Positions 1 to 13,397 of a stretch of DNA of 64,000 bases are shown here, piece by piece. The first letter of the stretch is position 1. Each line of letters starts with the position of its first letter. Source of the DNA: Thalassotalea sp. HSM 43 (GTDB lineage Bacteria > Pseudomonadota > Gammaproteobacteria > Enterobacterales > Alteromonadaceae); the NCBI RefSeq assembly GCF_004752005.1, contig NZ_CP038493.1:3868302-3932301 (forward strand), in the 5' to 3' direction. The notes beneath the pieces were generated by a model, which was not told where the DNA came from, did no database searches, and saw only the letters and a program-made list of their open reading frames with translations. A program made the position numbers and the translations under genes.

Positions 1-155
1 CCGAGCAACTCGGTATCAGCTGTGTGCACCTGCATTGTTATCAACACAATCTAGCATCGAATAATATGATCCGTGCCTGTCAGGGACAACTTGACTCAGT
101 GGTTGAAGATGCATCTGGCACTGTCATTAACCGTTATTTGATCACCGTAGCATAA
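1..155 (+). CDS. GNAT family N-acetyltransferase, C-terminal fragment (gene cut by window edge)
   Basis: An open frame from base 3 to the TAA at 153-155 encodes about 50 residues with no start in the window. The pattern of a conserved Cys, Asn-Leu-Ala-Ser-Asn, then Met-Ile-Arg-Ala-Cys-x-Gly, and a final Arg-Tyr-Leu-Ile, matches the last strand-helix unit of GNAT acetyltransferases (usual form: DNxAS..xIEkxGG...RYWI). Acetyl-CoA-dependent transfer is known for the family; the substrate cannot be told from the tail. It lies 221 bp upstream of the next gene on the same strand. Confidence 0.55.
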   Translation, partial: EQLGISCVHLHCYQHNLASNNMIRACQGQLDSVVEDASGTVINRYLITVA

Positions 156-376
156 TTTAACAAAAATACGCTGTGAGCGCGGTTAGCGCGATTATCTTTG
201 TTAGCTTAGCGTACCTATCTCGTTGTAAATCATAGCCTGTTAAGCTGCCAAGTTTATGGCGCTTAACGTCAGCTTATTCGCTCTTATTGCGGTTCCATTA
301 GCCTTGTCTATAGTGTTATGTAAACCATAGTCGTGTTATGTAAACAATAGTTCCTAGAGATAGGCGGTGCTAAAAC

Positions 377-1360
377 ATGAAAGCCGTTACCTTTGATCCG
401 CACAGCGATACTTTCGCATTGTCCAACATCGAGATCCCCAAATTACAATACGAGACCGATGTCTTGCTTAAAACCCACGCCTGTGGCCTTAACCCGGTCG
501 ATGCAAAAATCCATTTATGGAAAGCAATGGTTAATGACATGTCAGCGCAATGGGTGCCTGGATTAGACGTAGTAGGAGAGGTCGTTGACGTTGGCAGCAA
601 GGTCGATAAATTTAAGGCCGGAGATATGGTGCTATGTCATGGCAATATGCTCAGAGCTTATGGCGGTTTTGCCGAGTATTGTATACAAGACTCAGAAGTC
701 TTATTGCCTTTACCCGCTGTGGATGTCGCAATCGCGGCTGCGACACCGTGCGCTGGTTGGACTGCATGGCGTGCTCTAGTTGACAAACTTAATGTTGCAG
801 ACCGTAACAGCGTGCTAATTACTGGTGGTGCTGGCGGGGTTGGTTCTTTTGCGGTGCAATTGGCACGTTACTTTCAGTTAGACACCATTATCGCCACATG
901 CTTGGCAAAAAATGCAGCATTCGTATCTCAGCTTGGTGCGACTGATGTTATTGACTATCAAAGTGATGATGTTGTTGCTCGAGTAAAACAAATAACCAAT
1001 CAACAGGGCGTCGATATCGGCTTGGATACCGTTGGTGCAGATAACGATATTATTGTCGCCAATAGTCTTCGTTTTGATGGGCAAATGGTCGAGATAGTCG
1101 ATGTCGTTAGACCTGATGCCTATGACAATGCGTTTTTAATGGGGCTTGGCTTTCATCAATTGTCATTAGGAGCCGGTCATGGCCATGGCCGGTTGGGTAA
1201 GGCCAGTATCGTTTTTGCGGGTCAACAATTTAGTCAACTTGTTGAGGCGGGTAAGATTGCAGTGCCTTCACTTGCGTCAATTACAATTGAGCAAGTACCT
1301 ACGGCGTTAAACGATATGCTTAGTCAGAGGACGGTTGGTAAAATCGTCATGTGTTTGTAG
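377..1360 (+). CDS. Medium-chain dehydrogenase/reductase, quinone oxidoreductase-like
   Basis: A 327-residue member of the MDR superfamily, which reduces or oxidises carbonyls or quinones with NAD(P)H. The N-terminal GroES-like half holds the GLNPVDAK segment, and a Rossmann half carries the nucleotide-binding motif GGAGGVGSFAVQLAR near residues 150-165. The Cys/His ligands of zinc alcohol dehydrogenases are not evident, so it is probably the zinc-free QOR/YhdH type. The ATG at 377 follows weak Shine-Dalgarno sequence. It is a single gene ending in a shared terminator with the opposite-strand dehydrogenase. The substrate is unknown. Confidence 0.8.
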   Translation: MKAVTFDPHSDTFALSNIEIPKLQYETDVLLKTHACGLNPVDAKIHLWKAMVNDMSAQWVPGLDVVGEVVDVGSKVDKFKAGDMVLCHGNMLRAYGGFAEYCIQDSEVLLPLPAVDVAIAAATPCAGWTAWRALVDKLNVADRNSVLITGGAGGVGSFAVQLARYFQLDTIIATCLAKNAAFVSQLGATDVIDYQSDDVVARVKQITNQQGVDIGLDTVGADNDIIVANSLRFDGQMVEIVDVVRPDAYDNAFLMGLGFHQLSLGAGHGHGRLGKASIVFAGQQFSQLVEAGKIAVPSLASITIEQVPTALNDMLSQRTVGKIVMCL

Positions 1361-1392
1361 CCAGTGCTGCTATCGAATCTAACTCGCAAAAT

Positions 1393-1421
1393 AAAAAGGT
1401 AAGCCATTGGCTTACCTTTTT
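1393..1421. terminator. Bidirectional rho-independent terminator
   Basis: A 13-bp perfect stem (1393-1405 pairing with 1409-1421), core GGTAAGCC/GGCTTACC and loop ATT, has an A run on the left and a T run on the right. It sits between two converging genes and can serve both. Confidence 0.85.
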
Positions 1422-1450
1422 TGTTTATTTACTTTTGCTTTTGCTGTTTT

Positions 1451-2494
1451 TTATTGGTGACCGTTGGCGATGATCTCGCGCGCCATTTGATCGGCAACCT
1501 GTCCCGTTGGTAGATCCAACTCGTCTGCCTTAGTAAACACCGTCATCATTGTGTGATAAATATTCTCTACCAAGCGTGTCGCTTCGTCGGCACAGTAAGG
1601 CTCTGGATAGATTTCTAAGGCAACGTTAATAATGCCGCCAGCGTTTATCACATAATCTGGTGCGTACAAAATGCCTTTGTCTTTAACGATTTGATCGTGA
1701 CGGTATTCGGCCAGCTGATTATTGGCACAACCGGCGATAATCACGGCTTTTAATTGAGCAATGGTATCATCGTTAATGCTTGAGCCTAACGCACATGGTG
1801 AAAACACATCAACATCTTGGCTGTATATCTCGTCTAGACCAACGACGGTCGCGTTCAGTTCGCTAGCCGCTCTTTGTAATGTGTGTTCATTGATGTCGGT
1901 AACGATCAGGCTTGCACCGGCTGCATGAAGCTTTTCACATAAAGAGTAACCAACACTGCCTAAGCCTTGCACAGCGACACGAATGCCGTTCAAATCATCT
2001 TTACCCAGTTTATGTTTAACCGCGGCTTTAATACCTAGGAATGTACCAAGTGCGGTAAATGGACCAGGGTTACCACTTTTACCTTCTAGACCAGAAACAA
2101 ACTCTGTTTCGGTATTAACCATGGCCATGTCTGCGGTCGTGATATTAACATCTTCGGCAGTGATATAACGACCACCGACACGGTTTACCGCGCGACCGAA
2201 CGCCTTAAATAAAGCGTCTGATTTAAGTTGTTTTGGGTTACCAATGATAACCGCTTTACCACCGCCAAGTCTTAAACCGGCCATAGCATTTTTATACGTC
2301 ATACCTTTTGAAAGACGCAATACATCTTTTAAGGCGTTCTCTTCGTTTTCATAATCCCAAAAACGACAACCGCCAGCCGCAGGGCCTAGGTTGGTATTGT
2401 GTACTGCAATGATGGCTTTCAATCCGGTTTGTTCATCAGAACAGTAAACAACCTGTTCGTGGTGATCAAAGTCGGTTAAGTTAAATAGCGCCAC
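1451..2494 (-). CDS. Leu/Glu/Phe/Val family amino-acid dehydrogenase (leucine/valine dehydrogenase-like)
   Basis: NAD-dependent oxidative deamination of branched-chain or aromatic amino acids is the family role. The protein has 347 residues, as usual for leucine dehydrogenases (about 345-365). It shows the glycine-rich substrate segment with GLRLGGGKAVI, where the Lys is catalytic, and a Rossmann motif VQGLGSVGYSLCEKL. The start is taken as GTG at 2494, with GGGAG a few bases upstream; the frame stays open for 26 more codons but the extra N-terminus does not look like the family. It converges on the MDR gene. The exact substrate (Leu, Val or Phe) is not decided by sequence alone. Confidence 0.85.
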   Translation of the reverse strand: MALFNLTDFDHHEQVVYCSDEQTGLKAIIAVHNTNLGPAAGGCRFWDYENEENALKDVLRLSKGMTYKNAMAGLRLGGGKAVIIGNPKQLKSDALFKAFGRAVNRVGGRYITAEDVNITTADMAMVNTETEFVSGLEGKSGNPGPFTALGTFLGIKAAVKHKLGKDDLNGIRVAVQGLGSVGYSLCEKLHAAGASLIVTDINEHTLQRAASELNATVVGLDEIYSQDVDVFSPCALGSSINDDTIAQLKAVIIAGCANNQLAEYRHDQIVKDKGILYAPDYVINAGGIINVALEIYPEPYCADEATRLVENIYHTMMTVFTKADELDLPTGQVADQMAREIIANGHQ

Positions 2495-2745
2495 AATATT
2501 CTCCCGATGTTTGTTATTTGTGTGCTTAATATTGAAGACTGTTGTGCACAGATGAAAATAATGGGCAAACATAGCATTTTCGTGCGCAAGACTCTATCTT
2601 TTCTACCGTAATTAATGGCAATTTCAACGTCTATAATTGTTCAGATAAAATTACAGTGTAATTTTTCAGCATCTGTATCAATAATGCTTGTTTTTATGTT
2701 GCAATTCTGCGAAATTGAGCAGATTCAGATTCTCAGAGAAGTACT

Positions 2746-3168
2746 ATGACAGAAACAAACCAACAACCGCCTATGAGCGAAGAGCAACGCTCTGCATGGG
2801 TTAGAGAACAATATCAAAAAGCAACCAAGTATCTGGCACAAAAAGGTGTGGTAACCAATAGTGTTGCACCTGAATCAAGTCGTTACTTACCACCTGTGGT
2901 TGCGGTTTGGAAATTGCAAACCACCAACAATGAAAAAGTGTGGGTGATCAGTGGTGATGTTCCTTGCGATCATATAACCGCAGACGCCGAGAGCAGCGTA
3001 CGTGACGTATTGCGTAATTTCTCAATGAAGTGGCAAGTACAGGCGGAAAACATTCGTCATACAGCAAAAGACAAAAGTCATTTGGTATTTGCTTCATACT
3101 TGGTATCTAGAGCGGAAGGCTTATATCAATTATTTGAAAATGATCACTTCTGGAAAGAAGAGCAATAA
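2746..3168 (+). CDS. Conserved hypothetical protein, DUF4826-like
   Basis: A 140-residue soluble acidic protein without signal peptide or membrane segment. Residues around 45-70 (YLPPVVAVWKLQ, then a VWVISGDVPCDH stretch) and the WQ...SRAEGLYQLF tail recall the small DUF4826 family of gammaproteobacteria; the assignment is from memory of the pattern and is tentative. Function is unknown. It stands alone, with a short AT-rich upstream region and an AGAGAAG-type ribosome site before the ATG. Confidence 0.7.
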   Translation: MTETNQQPPMSEEQRSAWVREQYQKATKYLAQKGVVTNSVAPESSRYLPPVVAVWKLQTTNNEKVWVISGDVPCDHITADAESSVRDVLRNFSMKWQVQAENIRHTAKDKSHLVFASYLVSRAEGLYQLFENDHFWKEEQ

Positions 3169-3220
3169 CTGCTACCGCGACAATAAGCGCTTTTATCCCC
3201 TTGAGCTGACTTCACAACGG

Positions 3221-3682
3221 TTAGTGAGATAAGTAAAAGCGCTTAAGACTTACATCCGAAAGACTGCATATCATCCTCTGCCTTGGCACACCAGCCTCCA
3301 TAAATACACCGCCTATCGGCCTAAAATTGTGTTTTGCAAAATAATCGACGGCGTCTAATGAACTGTTGATGAAAACTTCTTTTAATTTTTTTCGGCGGGC
3401 AATGTTGAGGAGGGTGTTGATAACGTCTTTACCGACGGGGGTCTTTCGCTTCGAGATAACCACGCATATTCTCGATATCTCGCCCTGACTGGTAATACGT
3501 CCTGTGGCGATGGGCTCTGCGGTGCTCTTATCGACGACTAATACGTGAAATGCTCGGCGATCATGACGATCAAATTCGACATTTCGTGGGATACGACGTT
3601 CAAATACGAACACCTTCTCACGAACAGCTTTTAATTGCTGTTCCGCATCGCGCCAATTGACGATATTAATTTGGTAAGACAT
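3221..3682 (-). CDS. GNAT family N-acetyltransferase (ElaA-like)
   Basis: A protein of about 153 residues. N-terminal RDAEQQLKAVREKVFVFERRIP, then EFDRHDRRAFHVLVVD and ATGRI, is the arrangement of ElaA/YjcF-type GNATs (VR..VFV.EQ..P...E.D..D..A.H...). The C-terminal part holds a nearby FAKHNFRPIGG motif (family form: FY...GF...G..F.E.GI.H..M). ATG at 3682 is preferred; an in-frame TTG eight codons upstream has no better support. The acceptor substrate is unknown. Confidence 0.8.
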   Translation of the reverse strand: MSYQINIVNWRDAEQQLKAVREKVFVFERRIPRNVEFDRHDRRAFHVLVVDKSTAEPIATGRITSQGEISRICVVISKRKTPVGKDVINTLLNIARRKKLKEVFINSSLDAVDYFAKHNFRPIGGVFMEAGVPRQRMICSLSDVSLKRFYLSH

Positions 3683-3812
3683 AACCTGTTCCGCATCATT
3701 AACCAAAGAGTAACGGCGTCAATACAAAGCATCGACGCACACTCTAGTCAGTTTGAAAACACAGGTTATGGTGTTTGCTATTAACGTGCGTTAATAAATA
3801 CCACTAACTCGC

Positions 3813-4955
3813 CTACTCAAATGTCCAGAGCCCCTTATTTATAAGGCTAGTTAACAACTGGGTGTTTTTCAAACAGTCGGAGGAACTTTCTAAGTCATCG
3901 GATGTCAAAGGGTGCTTGCTTGTCAATTTTTGTGCAAGCGCAAGGGTGTCCTCGTCTAGAGCAAAAGCCTCGCCATTTGCATACATCGCTTGATGGTCAT
4001 TTTCGTTAATTAATAAGCATTTTAAACCAAGCACTGGTTGCAGGGTTTCACCCTCGGAAAATATCGATTCGATCACCGGCCAAGTTAACTCTTCTGTTGG
4101 CACTAATAGGTTCAAGGTATGATGTACTTGAGTCATTTGCTTACCAAGAAAGTCTTGCAATATATGCTTATCGTTGATGGCGCTGTGCATCACTTGTTGC
4201 AACAAGGTCACATCGTCGTCAGCTAGTATATTGGGTGCGCTGGTTGTCTTTCGTTGACTGTCATCAAACCTGTCTTCAAGTAATTGATTATCAATAAGAT
4301 AGTCAGCTAAACCAGAAATTAACTCTTGTGGATTCGGAGCCTGAAAACCAACCGAGTAATTGACAGAATGATCGATTGCTACGCCATCATGAGGGTGGTT
4401 TGGTGGAATGTACAGCAAGTCACCAGGCTCGGTAATTTCGTCAATTACAGCCTCAAACTCACTGACTTGTTTTAGATCTTCATGGGGCAGTAATTGTTGT
4501 AAACTGGCATCCGGATTGCCAACGCGCCAGCGTCGTTTACCTTCGCCTTGAATTATGAATACATCGTATTGATCTAGGTGTGGGCCAACACCGCCACCAG
4601 GTGTGGAAAAACTGACCATCACATCGTCTATTCGCCAGTTTGGAATAAACGTAAATGGCTCAATTAATTGATTAACGCCGGCAAACCAATTATTTACTGC
4701 CTGTACCAATAATGTCCAATTAGCATCACCGAATTCACTAAAATCCTCGAATGGACCATGTTTTACATCCCATCTGTCATTATGGCTGGATACGATGCGA
4801 GACTCGATAAACTCTTCCATAGCAAGGCCTGCTAGTTCATTCGCATCAATCGGATCGGTGAAATCTTTAAACGCGTTTTTGATGATCAATGGCTGCTTTT
4901 GCCAATACTTTTCGAGGAATAACTCAGGGGTAAGGTCGTTAAATTGTATTTGCAT
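3813..4955 (-). CDS. roxA: 50S ribosomal protein L16 3-hydroxylase RoxA (YcfD), JmjC/cupin oxygenase
   Basis: An Fe(II)/2-oxoglutarate oxygenase that in E. coli hydroxylates an arginine of ribosomal protein L16. It has 380 residues (E. coli 373). The JmjC facial triad is visible as H126 and D128 in GPHLDQYDVF, plus a distal His in the DHSVNYSVGFQAP segment; the N-terminal LTPELFLEKYWQKQPLII is typical of the family. The C-terminal third is the winged-helix dimerisation and substrate part. It lies downstream of purB, on the same strand but beyond a terminator; in E. coli roxA is also near the purB region. Confidence 0.92.
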   Translation of the reverse strand: MQIQFNDLTPELFLEKYWQKQPLIIKNAFKDFTDPIDANELAGLAMEEFIESRIVSSHNDRWDVKHGPFEDFSEFGDANWTLLVQAVNNWFAGVNQLIEPFTFIPNWRIDDVMVSFSTPGGGVGPHLDQYDVFIIQGEGKRRWRVGNPDASLQQLLPHEDLKQVSEFEAVIDEITEPGDLLYIPPNHPHDGVAIDHSVNYSVGFQAPNPQELISGLADYLIDNQLLEDRFDDSQRKTTSAPNILADDDVTLLQQVMHSAINDKHILQDFLGKQMTQVHHTLNLLVPTEELTWPVIESIFSEGETLQPVLGLKCLLINENDHQAMYANGEAFALDEDTLALAQKLTSKHPLTSDDLESSSDCLKNTQLLTSLINKGLWTFE

Positions 4956-5071
4956 GGTATGAGTTTAAAACGATTAGAGGTTGTTGTCGGCTATTATAGC
5001 CTTAAAACCACAGCGGAGTAAGAACTATAGAGTGAACAACACTAAGCACTCGGATAATGTTTGATAACACA

Positions 5072-5100
5072 CAAAAAAGCCCAACGGATGTTGGGCTTTT
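5072..5100 (-). terminator. Rho-independent terminator of the purB operon
   Basis: The stem AAAAGCCCAAC/GTTGGGCTTTT (5075-5085 with 5090-5100) carries a U run when read on the minus strand, about 90 bp past the purB stop. Confidence 0.8.
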
Positions 5101-5192
5101 ACAGGTTTGCATTAAGCAGTGTCGTTAAATGTTGCTAACGGCGGCTATAACGCTAATAGTCTGCCGCAATACAACAGGGTAAACGTCGCTAC

Positions 5193-7200
<2,008 letters not shown>

Positions 7201-7218
7201 ACGCTGCTAATTAACCGT

Positions 7219-8346
7219 TTAATCTCGAATAAGGGTATCTATAATACCGCCACCTAAACATACTTCGTCTTGATAAAACACCACAGACTGACCTGGCGTG
7301 ACGGAGCTTTGTGCGTTGTTAAATAGGATCTGATAGTTATCTTGATCAAGTCGTGTTACCTGACACGGCACATCGTTTTGGCGATAACGGGTCTTAACCG
7401 TGCAATTGAATGTCTCGCCCACGGCAACATCATGACGGTCGACCCAATGCAATTGCGAAGCAAGTAATCCGTTTGAAAACAGGCGAGGGTGATTTTTGCC
7501 TTGGCCTACGATCAAGACATTACGTTTTAGATCTTTTTCGACCACATACCATGGCTCTTCGCCAGCGTCTGCCATACCACCGATATGCAAACCTTTACGT
7601 TGCCCTAGCGTGTGATACATCAAACCTTGATGCTCACCGATGACTTTACCTTCAGCGGTTTCAATCTTACCAGGTTGTGCTGGCAGGTAACGGCCAAGAA
7701 AATCACGAAACTTACGCTCACCGATAAAGCAGATACCGGTCGAGTCTTTTTTATCGTGAGTGACTAAACCTTCACGTTCAGCGATAGCGCGTACTTCTGG
7801 CTTTTCGATGCCACCAACGGGAAATAGGGTACGACCAACTTGCTCATGGCTTAAGGTGTATAAGAAATAGCTTTGATCTTTATTGGCATCAAGACCACGT
7901 AGCATTTCATATTTGCCATTGTCATTGAGTCGACGATCAACATAATGACCGGTTGCAATGTAATCTGCACCTAAGTCTTCACAGGCAAATTCTAAAAATG
8001 CTTTGAACTTGATTTCTTTGTTGCACATGATATCTGGGTTTGGTGTGCGACCGGCTTTGTACTCTTCAAGGAAGTATTCAAAGACATTGTCCCAGTATTC
8101 TGCAGCAAAGTTTATGGTGTGCAGTTCTATGCCGAGTTTTTCACACACTTGTTGTGCATCTTTTAAATCTTCAGCAGCAGCGCAATATTCATCATCATCG
8201 TCTTCTTCCCAGTTTTTCATAAACAGGCCTTCCACTTGATAGCCTTGCTGTTGTAGCAAGTAAGCGGATACAGAAGAGTCAACACCACCGGACATGCCGA
8301 CGATGACTTTGATGTTACTGTTATCTGTGTTGGATTCGATGTTCAA
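7219..8346 (-). CDS. mnmA: tRNA-specific 2-thiouridylase MnmA
   Basis: Forms 2-thiouridine at the wobble position of tRNA-Lys, -Glu and -Gln, taking sulfur from the TusE relay, whose genes lie at 34420-35778 in this window. The 375 residues show the PP-loop [10 protein letters not shown], the catalytic Cys in [11 protein letters not shown], the second Cys in [12 protein letters not shown] and the GHYVDRR segment. The start appears to be TTG at 8346: the next ATG lies inside the PP-loop, and a GGAAA box is about 11 nt upstream of the TTG. It precedes hflD by 18 nt. Confidence 0.97.
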   Translation of the reverse strand: MNIESNTDNSNIKVIVGMSGGVDSSVSAYLLQQQGYQVEGLFMKNWEEDDDDEYCAAAEDLKDAQQVCEKLGIELHTINFAAEYWDNVFEYFLEEYKAGRTPNPDIMCNKEIKFKAFLEFACEDLGADYIATGHYVDRRLNDNGKYEMLRGLDANKDQSYFLYTLSHEQVGRTLFPVGGIEKPEVRAIAEREGLVTHDKKDSTGICFIGERKFRDFLGRYLPAQPGKIETAEGKVIGEHQGLMYHTLGQRKGLHIGGMADAGEEPWYVVEKDLKRNVLIVGQGKNHPRLFSNGLLASQLHWVDRHDVAVGETFNCTVKTRYRQNDVPCQVTRLDQDNYQILFNNAQSSVTPGQSVVFYQDEVCLGGGIIDTLIRD

Positions 8347-8487
8347 GGATGTAAATTTCCACAGCTGTTAAAAATGGCGCGCATTTTAACATGAAAACCT
8401 TAAAACAACATTAAAATTTAGCGACTATTTGGTTAATTTTCGTTGCCTTATTGTCAATGAATCAAGCGAGTTAGCGCGAATCATCGA

Positions 8488-8940
8488 TTAGCTGATGTCT
8501 TCTTGCAGAATATCGAGACTGAATCTGGCGCCATTAACGTAATCATCTAAACATTTTTTTACCATAACGCTGCGTAATTGCGCTTGTTTGTCGATGATTT
8601 GTTGATAGCTCAGCCAATGACAAGCAATGATATCGTCGTCTTCTGGCGTTGCGTTAAGGCACTGATCTAACTCGACAATAAAACAGAAGCGGACATAGTA
8701 AATGTCGAGATCGGCGCGGTGGTTGTAGTAAATACCGCTGAGCCCTGACGGGGTAACGCTTAAACCTGTTTCTTCTTTTACTTCGCGTACAAACGCGTCA
8801 TAGATGGTTTCATTGGCTTCGATGTGTCCTGCTGGCTGATTGTAGACAACCTGATCACTGTCTATCTCTTCCACCATCAAAAACTTACCTTGGCAATGAA
8901 TAATGCCGGCGACGGTTGTATTGGGTTTAAACTGGCTCAT
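8488..8940 (-). CDS. nudJ: NUDIX phosphatase NudJ (HMP-PP / nucleotide pyrophosphatase)
   Basis: A Nudix hydrolase of 150 residues (E. coli NudJ 153). The Nudix box GX5EX7REUXEEXGU is complete, starting GHIEANETIYDAF and ending REVKEETGLSV, around residues 38-62. E. coli NudJ dephosphorylates thiamin precursors and nucleoside di/triphosphates. It lies 11 nt after rluE and 141 nt before mnmA, as in the E. coli cluster. Confidence 0.92.
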   Translation of the reverse strand: MSQFKPNTTVAGIIHCQGKFLMVEEIDSDQVVYNQPAGHIEANETIYDAFVREVKEETGLSVTPSGLSGIYYNHRADLDIYYVRFCFIVELDQCLNATPEDDDIIACHWLSYQQIIDKQAQLRSVMVKKCLDDYVNGARFSLDILQEDIS

Positions 8941-8951
8941 GTAGGGACTCT

Positions 8952-9659
8952 TTATTGTGTGTTTTCGATTATACGAAACTCGCCGGGTTTTATATCACCT
9001 AGTTGATAGGGGCCTAGACTCACTCGTATTAAGCGCAAGGTTGGAAAGCCAACATGCGCAGTCATACGGCGAACCTGACGATTTTTGCCCTCGGTTAATA
9101 TGATTTCTAACCAACTGGTTGGAATATTCTTACGTTCTCTAATCGGTGGCGTCCTTGGCCATAAATCTGGTTCAGATAATCGCTTGACCGTTGCGGGTTT
9201 GGTTAAGCCGTCTTTGAGTTCAACACCTTTGCATAACTGGGCAATGGCCTGCTCAGTTACGTCACCTTCGACTTGCACCCAATAGGTTTTGCGTTTGTTG
9301 TATTTGGGGCTGGCGAGCTTGTGTTGCAATTGGCCGTCATTGGTCAATACCAAGAGGCCTTCAGAGTCTTTATCTAATCGTCCTGCAGCGTAGACATCTT
9401 TGACTGTGATGTAGTCTTTTAATGTGGCGCGATTCGCGTCATCGGTAAATTGGGTTAATACATCAAAAGGCTTATTAAATAAAACAATGACTTGCTTTGA
9501 CGGCCTAGGTTTCGCCGCTGTCTTTTTGCCAACCTTATTGTACGGCGCTCTTTTACCTGGTTTGTTTGTATCTCGATGCTTGGTTTGACTGCCTGCAGCA
9601 GTAAACTGAGATTTATTTGGTCTCTTGTTTGAACGCGTTTTGTGTGTTGAATCAGTCAA
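8952..9659 (-). CDS. rluE: 23S rRNA pseudouridine(2457) synthase RluE
   Basis: Isomerises U2457 of 23S rRNA. The 235-residue protein has a lysine/arginine-rich N-terminal extension of about 50 residues, then the RsuA/RluE catalytic core with [19 protein letters not shown] (catalytic Asp in GRLD) and the C-terminal [10 protein letters not shown] motif. No ATG is usable; TTG at 9659 is the likely start, since the in-frame region above it closes. Head of the rluE-nudJ-mnmA-hflD-purB cluster and divergent from icd. Confidence 0.93.
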   Translation of the reverse strand: MTDSTHKTRSNKRPNKSQFTAAGSQTKHRDTNKPGKRAPYNKVGKKTAAKPRPSKQVIVLFNKPFDVLTQFTDDANRATLKDYITVKDVYAAGRLDKDSEGLLVLTNDGQLQHKLASPKYNKRKTYWVQVEGDVTEQAIAQLCKGVELKDGLTKPATVKRLSEPDLWPRTPPIRERKNIPTSWLEIILTEGKNRQVRRMTAHVGFPTLRLIRVSLGPYQLGDIKPGEFRIIENTQ

Positions 9660-9704
9660 TTATCTGGTCCATGTCGGTATTGATTAAGGTTCCGTTGAAT
9701 GACT

Positions 9705-9719
9705 TTGGTCAATGACCAA
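9705..9719. promoter_or_regulatory. 15-bp palindrome, candidate operator between rluE and icd
   Basis: TTGGTCA-A-TGACCAA is a perfect inverted repeat with a single central base. It lies in the 354-bp divergent intergenic region (9660-10013). The rest of the region holds a possible -10 (TATACT, 9780-9785) without a clear -35, and an AGGA ribosome site just before icd. The binding protein is not known. Confidence 0.4.
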
Positions 9720-9890
9720 TATAAGCCTGATGAATACCCTATATAAATAAGAGTACTATTTTAATCTATCGCATATTGCTATACTAGCGCCCGATTAAAA
9801 TAATGACTCTTTAGACGCTTTATGTCTGACTATTTACGCCTGCTCAGATAGGCCTAAATCGGCGGTTATCAATCGGCCCTCAGACAATGA

Positions 9891-12242
<2,352 letters not shown>

Positions 12243-12267
12243 TTTTCTGATTCGACTTTAGAACCAT

Positions 12268-12303
12268 AAAAAAAGCTGAAAGCGTAATGCTTTCAGCTTT
12301 TTT
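12268..12303 (+). terminator. Rho-independent terminator of icd
   Basis: A 15-16 bp stem AAAAAAGCTGAAAGC / GCTTTCAGCTTTTTT with loop GTAAT starts 26 bp past the icd stop. The interval 12304-12494 to cspD shows no gene. Confidence 0.9.
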
Positions 12304-12494
12304 CTATTCTAATGCATCCAGTTTTTTCATCTAACGCTTAGCGCACCTGTGCGACTCGTCGGATTTAATAGATGACAAAAACACCCGGCAATTAAAAAAT
12401 CACCAGAAAATAAGATGTAGGAAGTAAACGCGAGGGCGCAAATCACATATCGTATAACGATATCTAATTTGCTATGCCCACTGTATTAAACGAA

Positions 12495-12707
12495 TTATTC
12501 GTCTTCTACTGGTTTAATACTTGCTGCATGTTGGCCTTTTGGTCCTTGATTTAGTTCGTAATCAACTGACTGACCCGCTTTTAGAGTTCGATAGCCTTCC
12601 ATTTGAATGGTAGAGTAATGAGCAAAAATGTCTTCACCACCTTCTTCTGGACGAATAAAACCGAAACCCTTGGCATTGTTAAACCATTTTACTGTGCCGT
12701 GTGCCAT
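12495..12707 (-). CDS. cspD: Cold shock domain protein CspD
   Basis: A single 70-residue cold-shock OB-fold that binds single-stranded nucleic acid. RNP1 (KGFGFI) and RNP2 (DIFAHYS) are visible. The acidic loop and the location beside clpS-clpA identify CspD, which in E. coli inhibits replication in stationary phase. The ATG has a GGAAG ribosome site. It is transcribed away from clpS; the 300-bp interval 12708-13007 is very AT-rich and carries no gene. Confidence 0.92.
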   Translation of the reverse strand: MAHGTVKWFNNAKGFGFIRPEEGGEDIFAHYSTIQMEGYRTLKAGQSVDYELNQGPKGQHAASIKPVEDE

Positions 12708-13007
12708 ACTTCCTACTTCCTTCTTTCTGATTCGGTATCTTGTTATAATAAGTGACCAACCTTGCGTTTATTTTGGCACTGTTATTTTCACTGTATCAGC
12801 GTTAATATAGCCACATATAAACTTGCTTAGACAAATTCAAATTAAGAGGCATTGAAACTTCTTAAATAAATTGCGTGTCTAAAATTTAGTCACTTTTAAA
12901 AATTTAGATAATTTGAGCGATTAGTCAAGGTAAATTATTGGTTTTTTTTAATAAATTTTTTTTAAAAACAGTTCTCCATTAATCAACTATGAGGCTATTA
13001 TTACTTT

Positions 13008-13328
13008 ATGGGTAAGGTAAAAGAAGAGATCGGAACTGGTCAAGAAGCCCTAAAAGAGGACAAGGAAAAGGTCAAACGTCCGCCGATGTACCGTGTTATT
13101 CTTTTAAACGACGATTACACCCCAATGGACTTTGTGGTAGAAATATTATCTCGATTTTTTAACATGGATAGTGATCAAGCAACGCAGATTATGCTTACAA
13201 TACATTATAAGGGTAAAGGCAGTTGTGGAATTTTTACCGTCGATGTTGCAGAAACCAAGGTTGATCAAGTTTGCAAATATGCGCGCAAACATCAACACCC
13301 ACTCATGTGTACCATGGAAAAGGTATAG
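13008..13328 (+). CDS. clpS: ATP-dependent Clp protease adaptor ClpS
   Basis: The N-recognin that binds N-terminal Leu, Phe, Tyr and Trp and delivers substrates to ClpAP. It has 106 residues, equal to E. coli. The [16 protein letters not shown] segment forms the hydrophobic N-degron pocket, and [19 protein letters not shown] follows. The N-terminal extension that engages ClpA is charged, as expected. clpA begins 69 bp downstream. Confidence 0.97.
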   Translation: MGKVKEEIGTGQEALKEDKEKVKRPPMYRVILLNDDYTPMDFVVEILSRFFNMDSDQATQIMLTIHYKGKGSCGIFTVDVAETKVDQVCKYARKHQHPLMCTMEKV

Positions 13329-13397
13329 AGTTTTCGATACAAGAATGAGAAATAACAGTTCTCAGAATTATAAGTAAGTAGTATCAGGAGTACGCCT

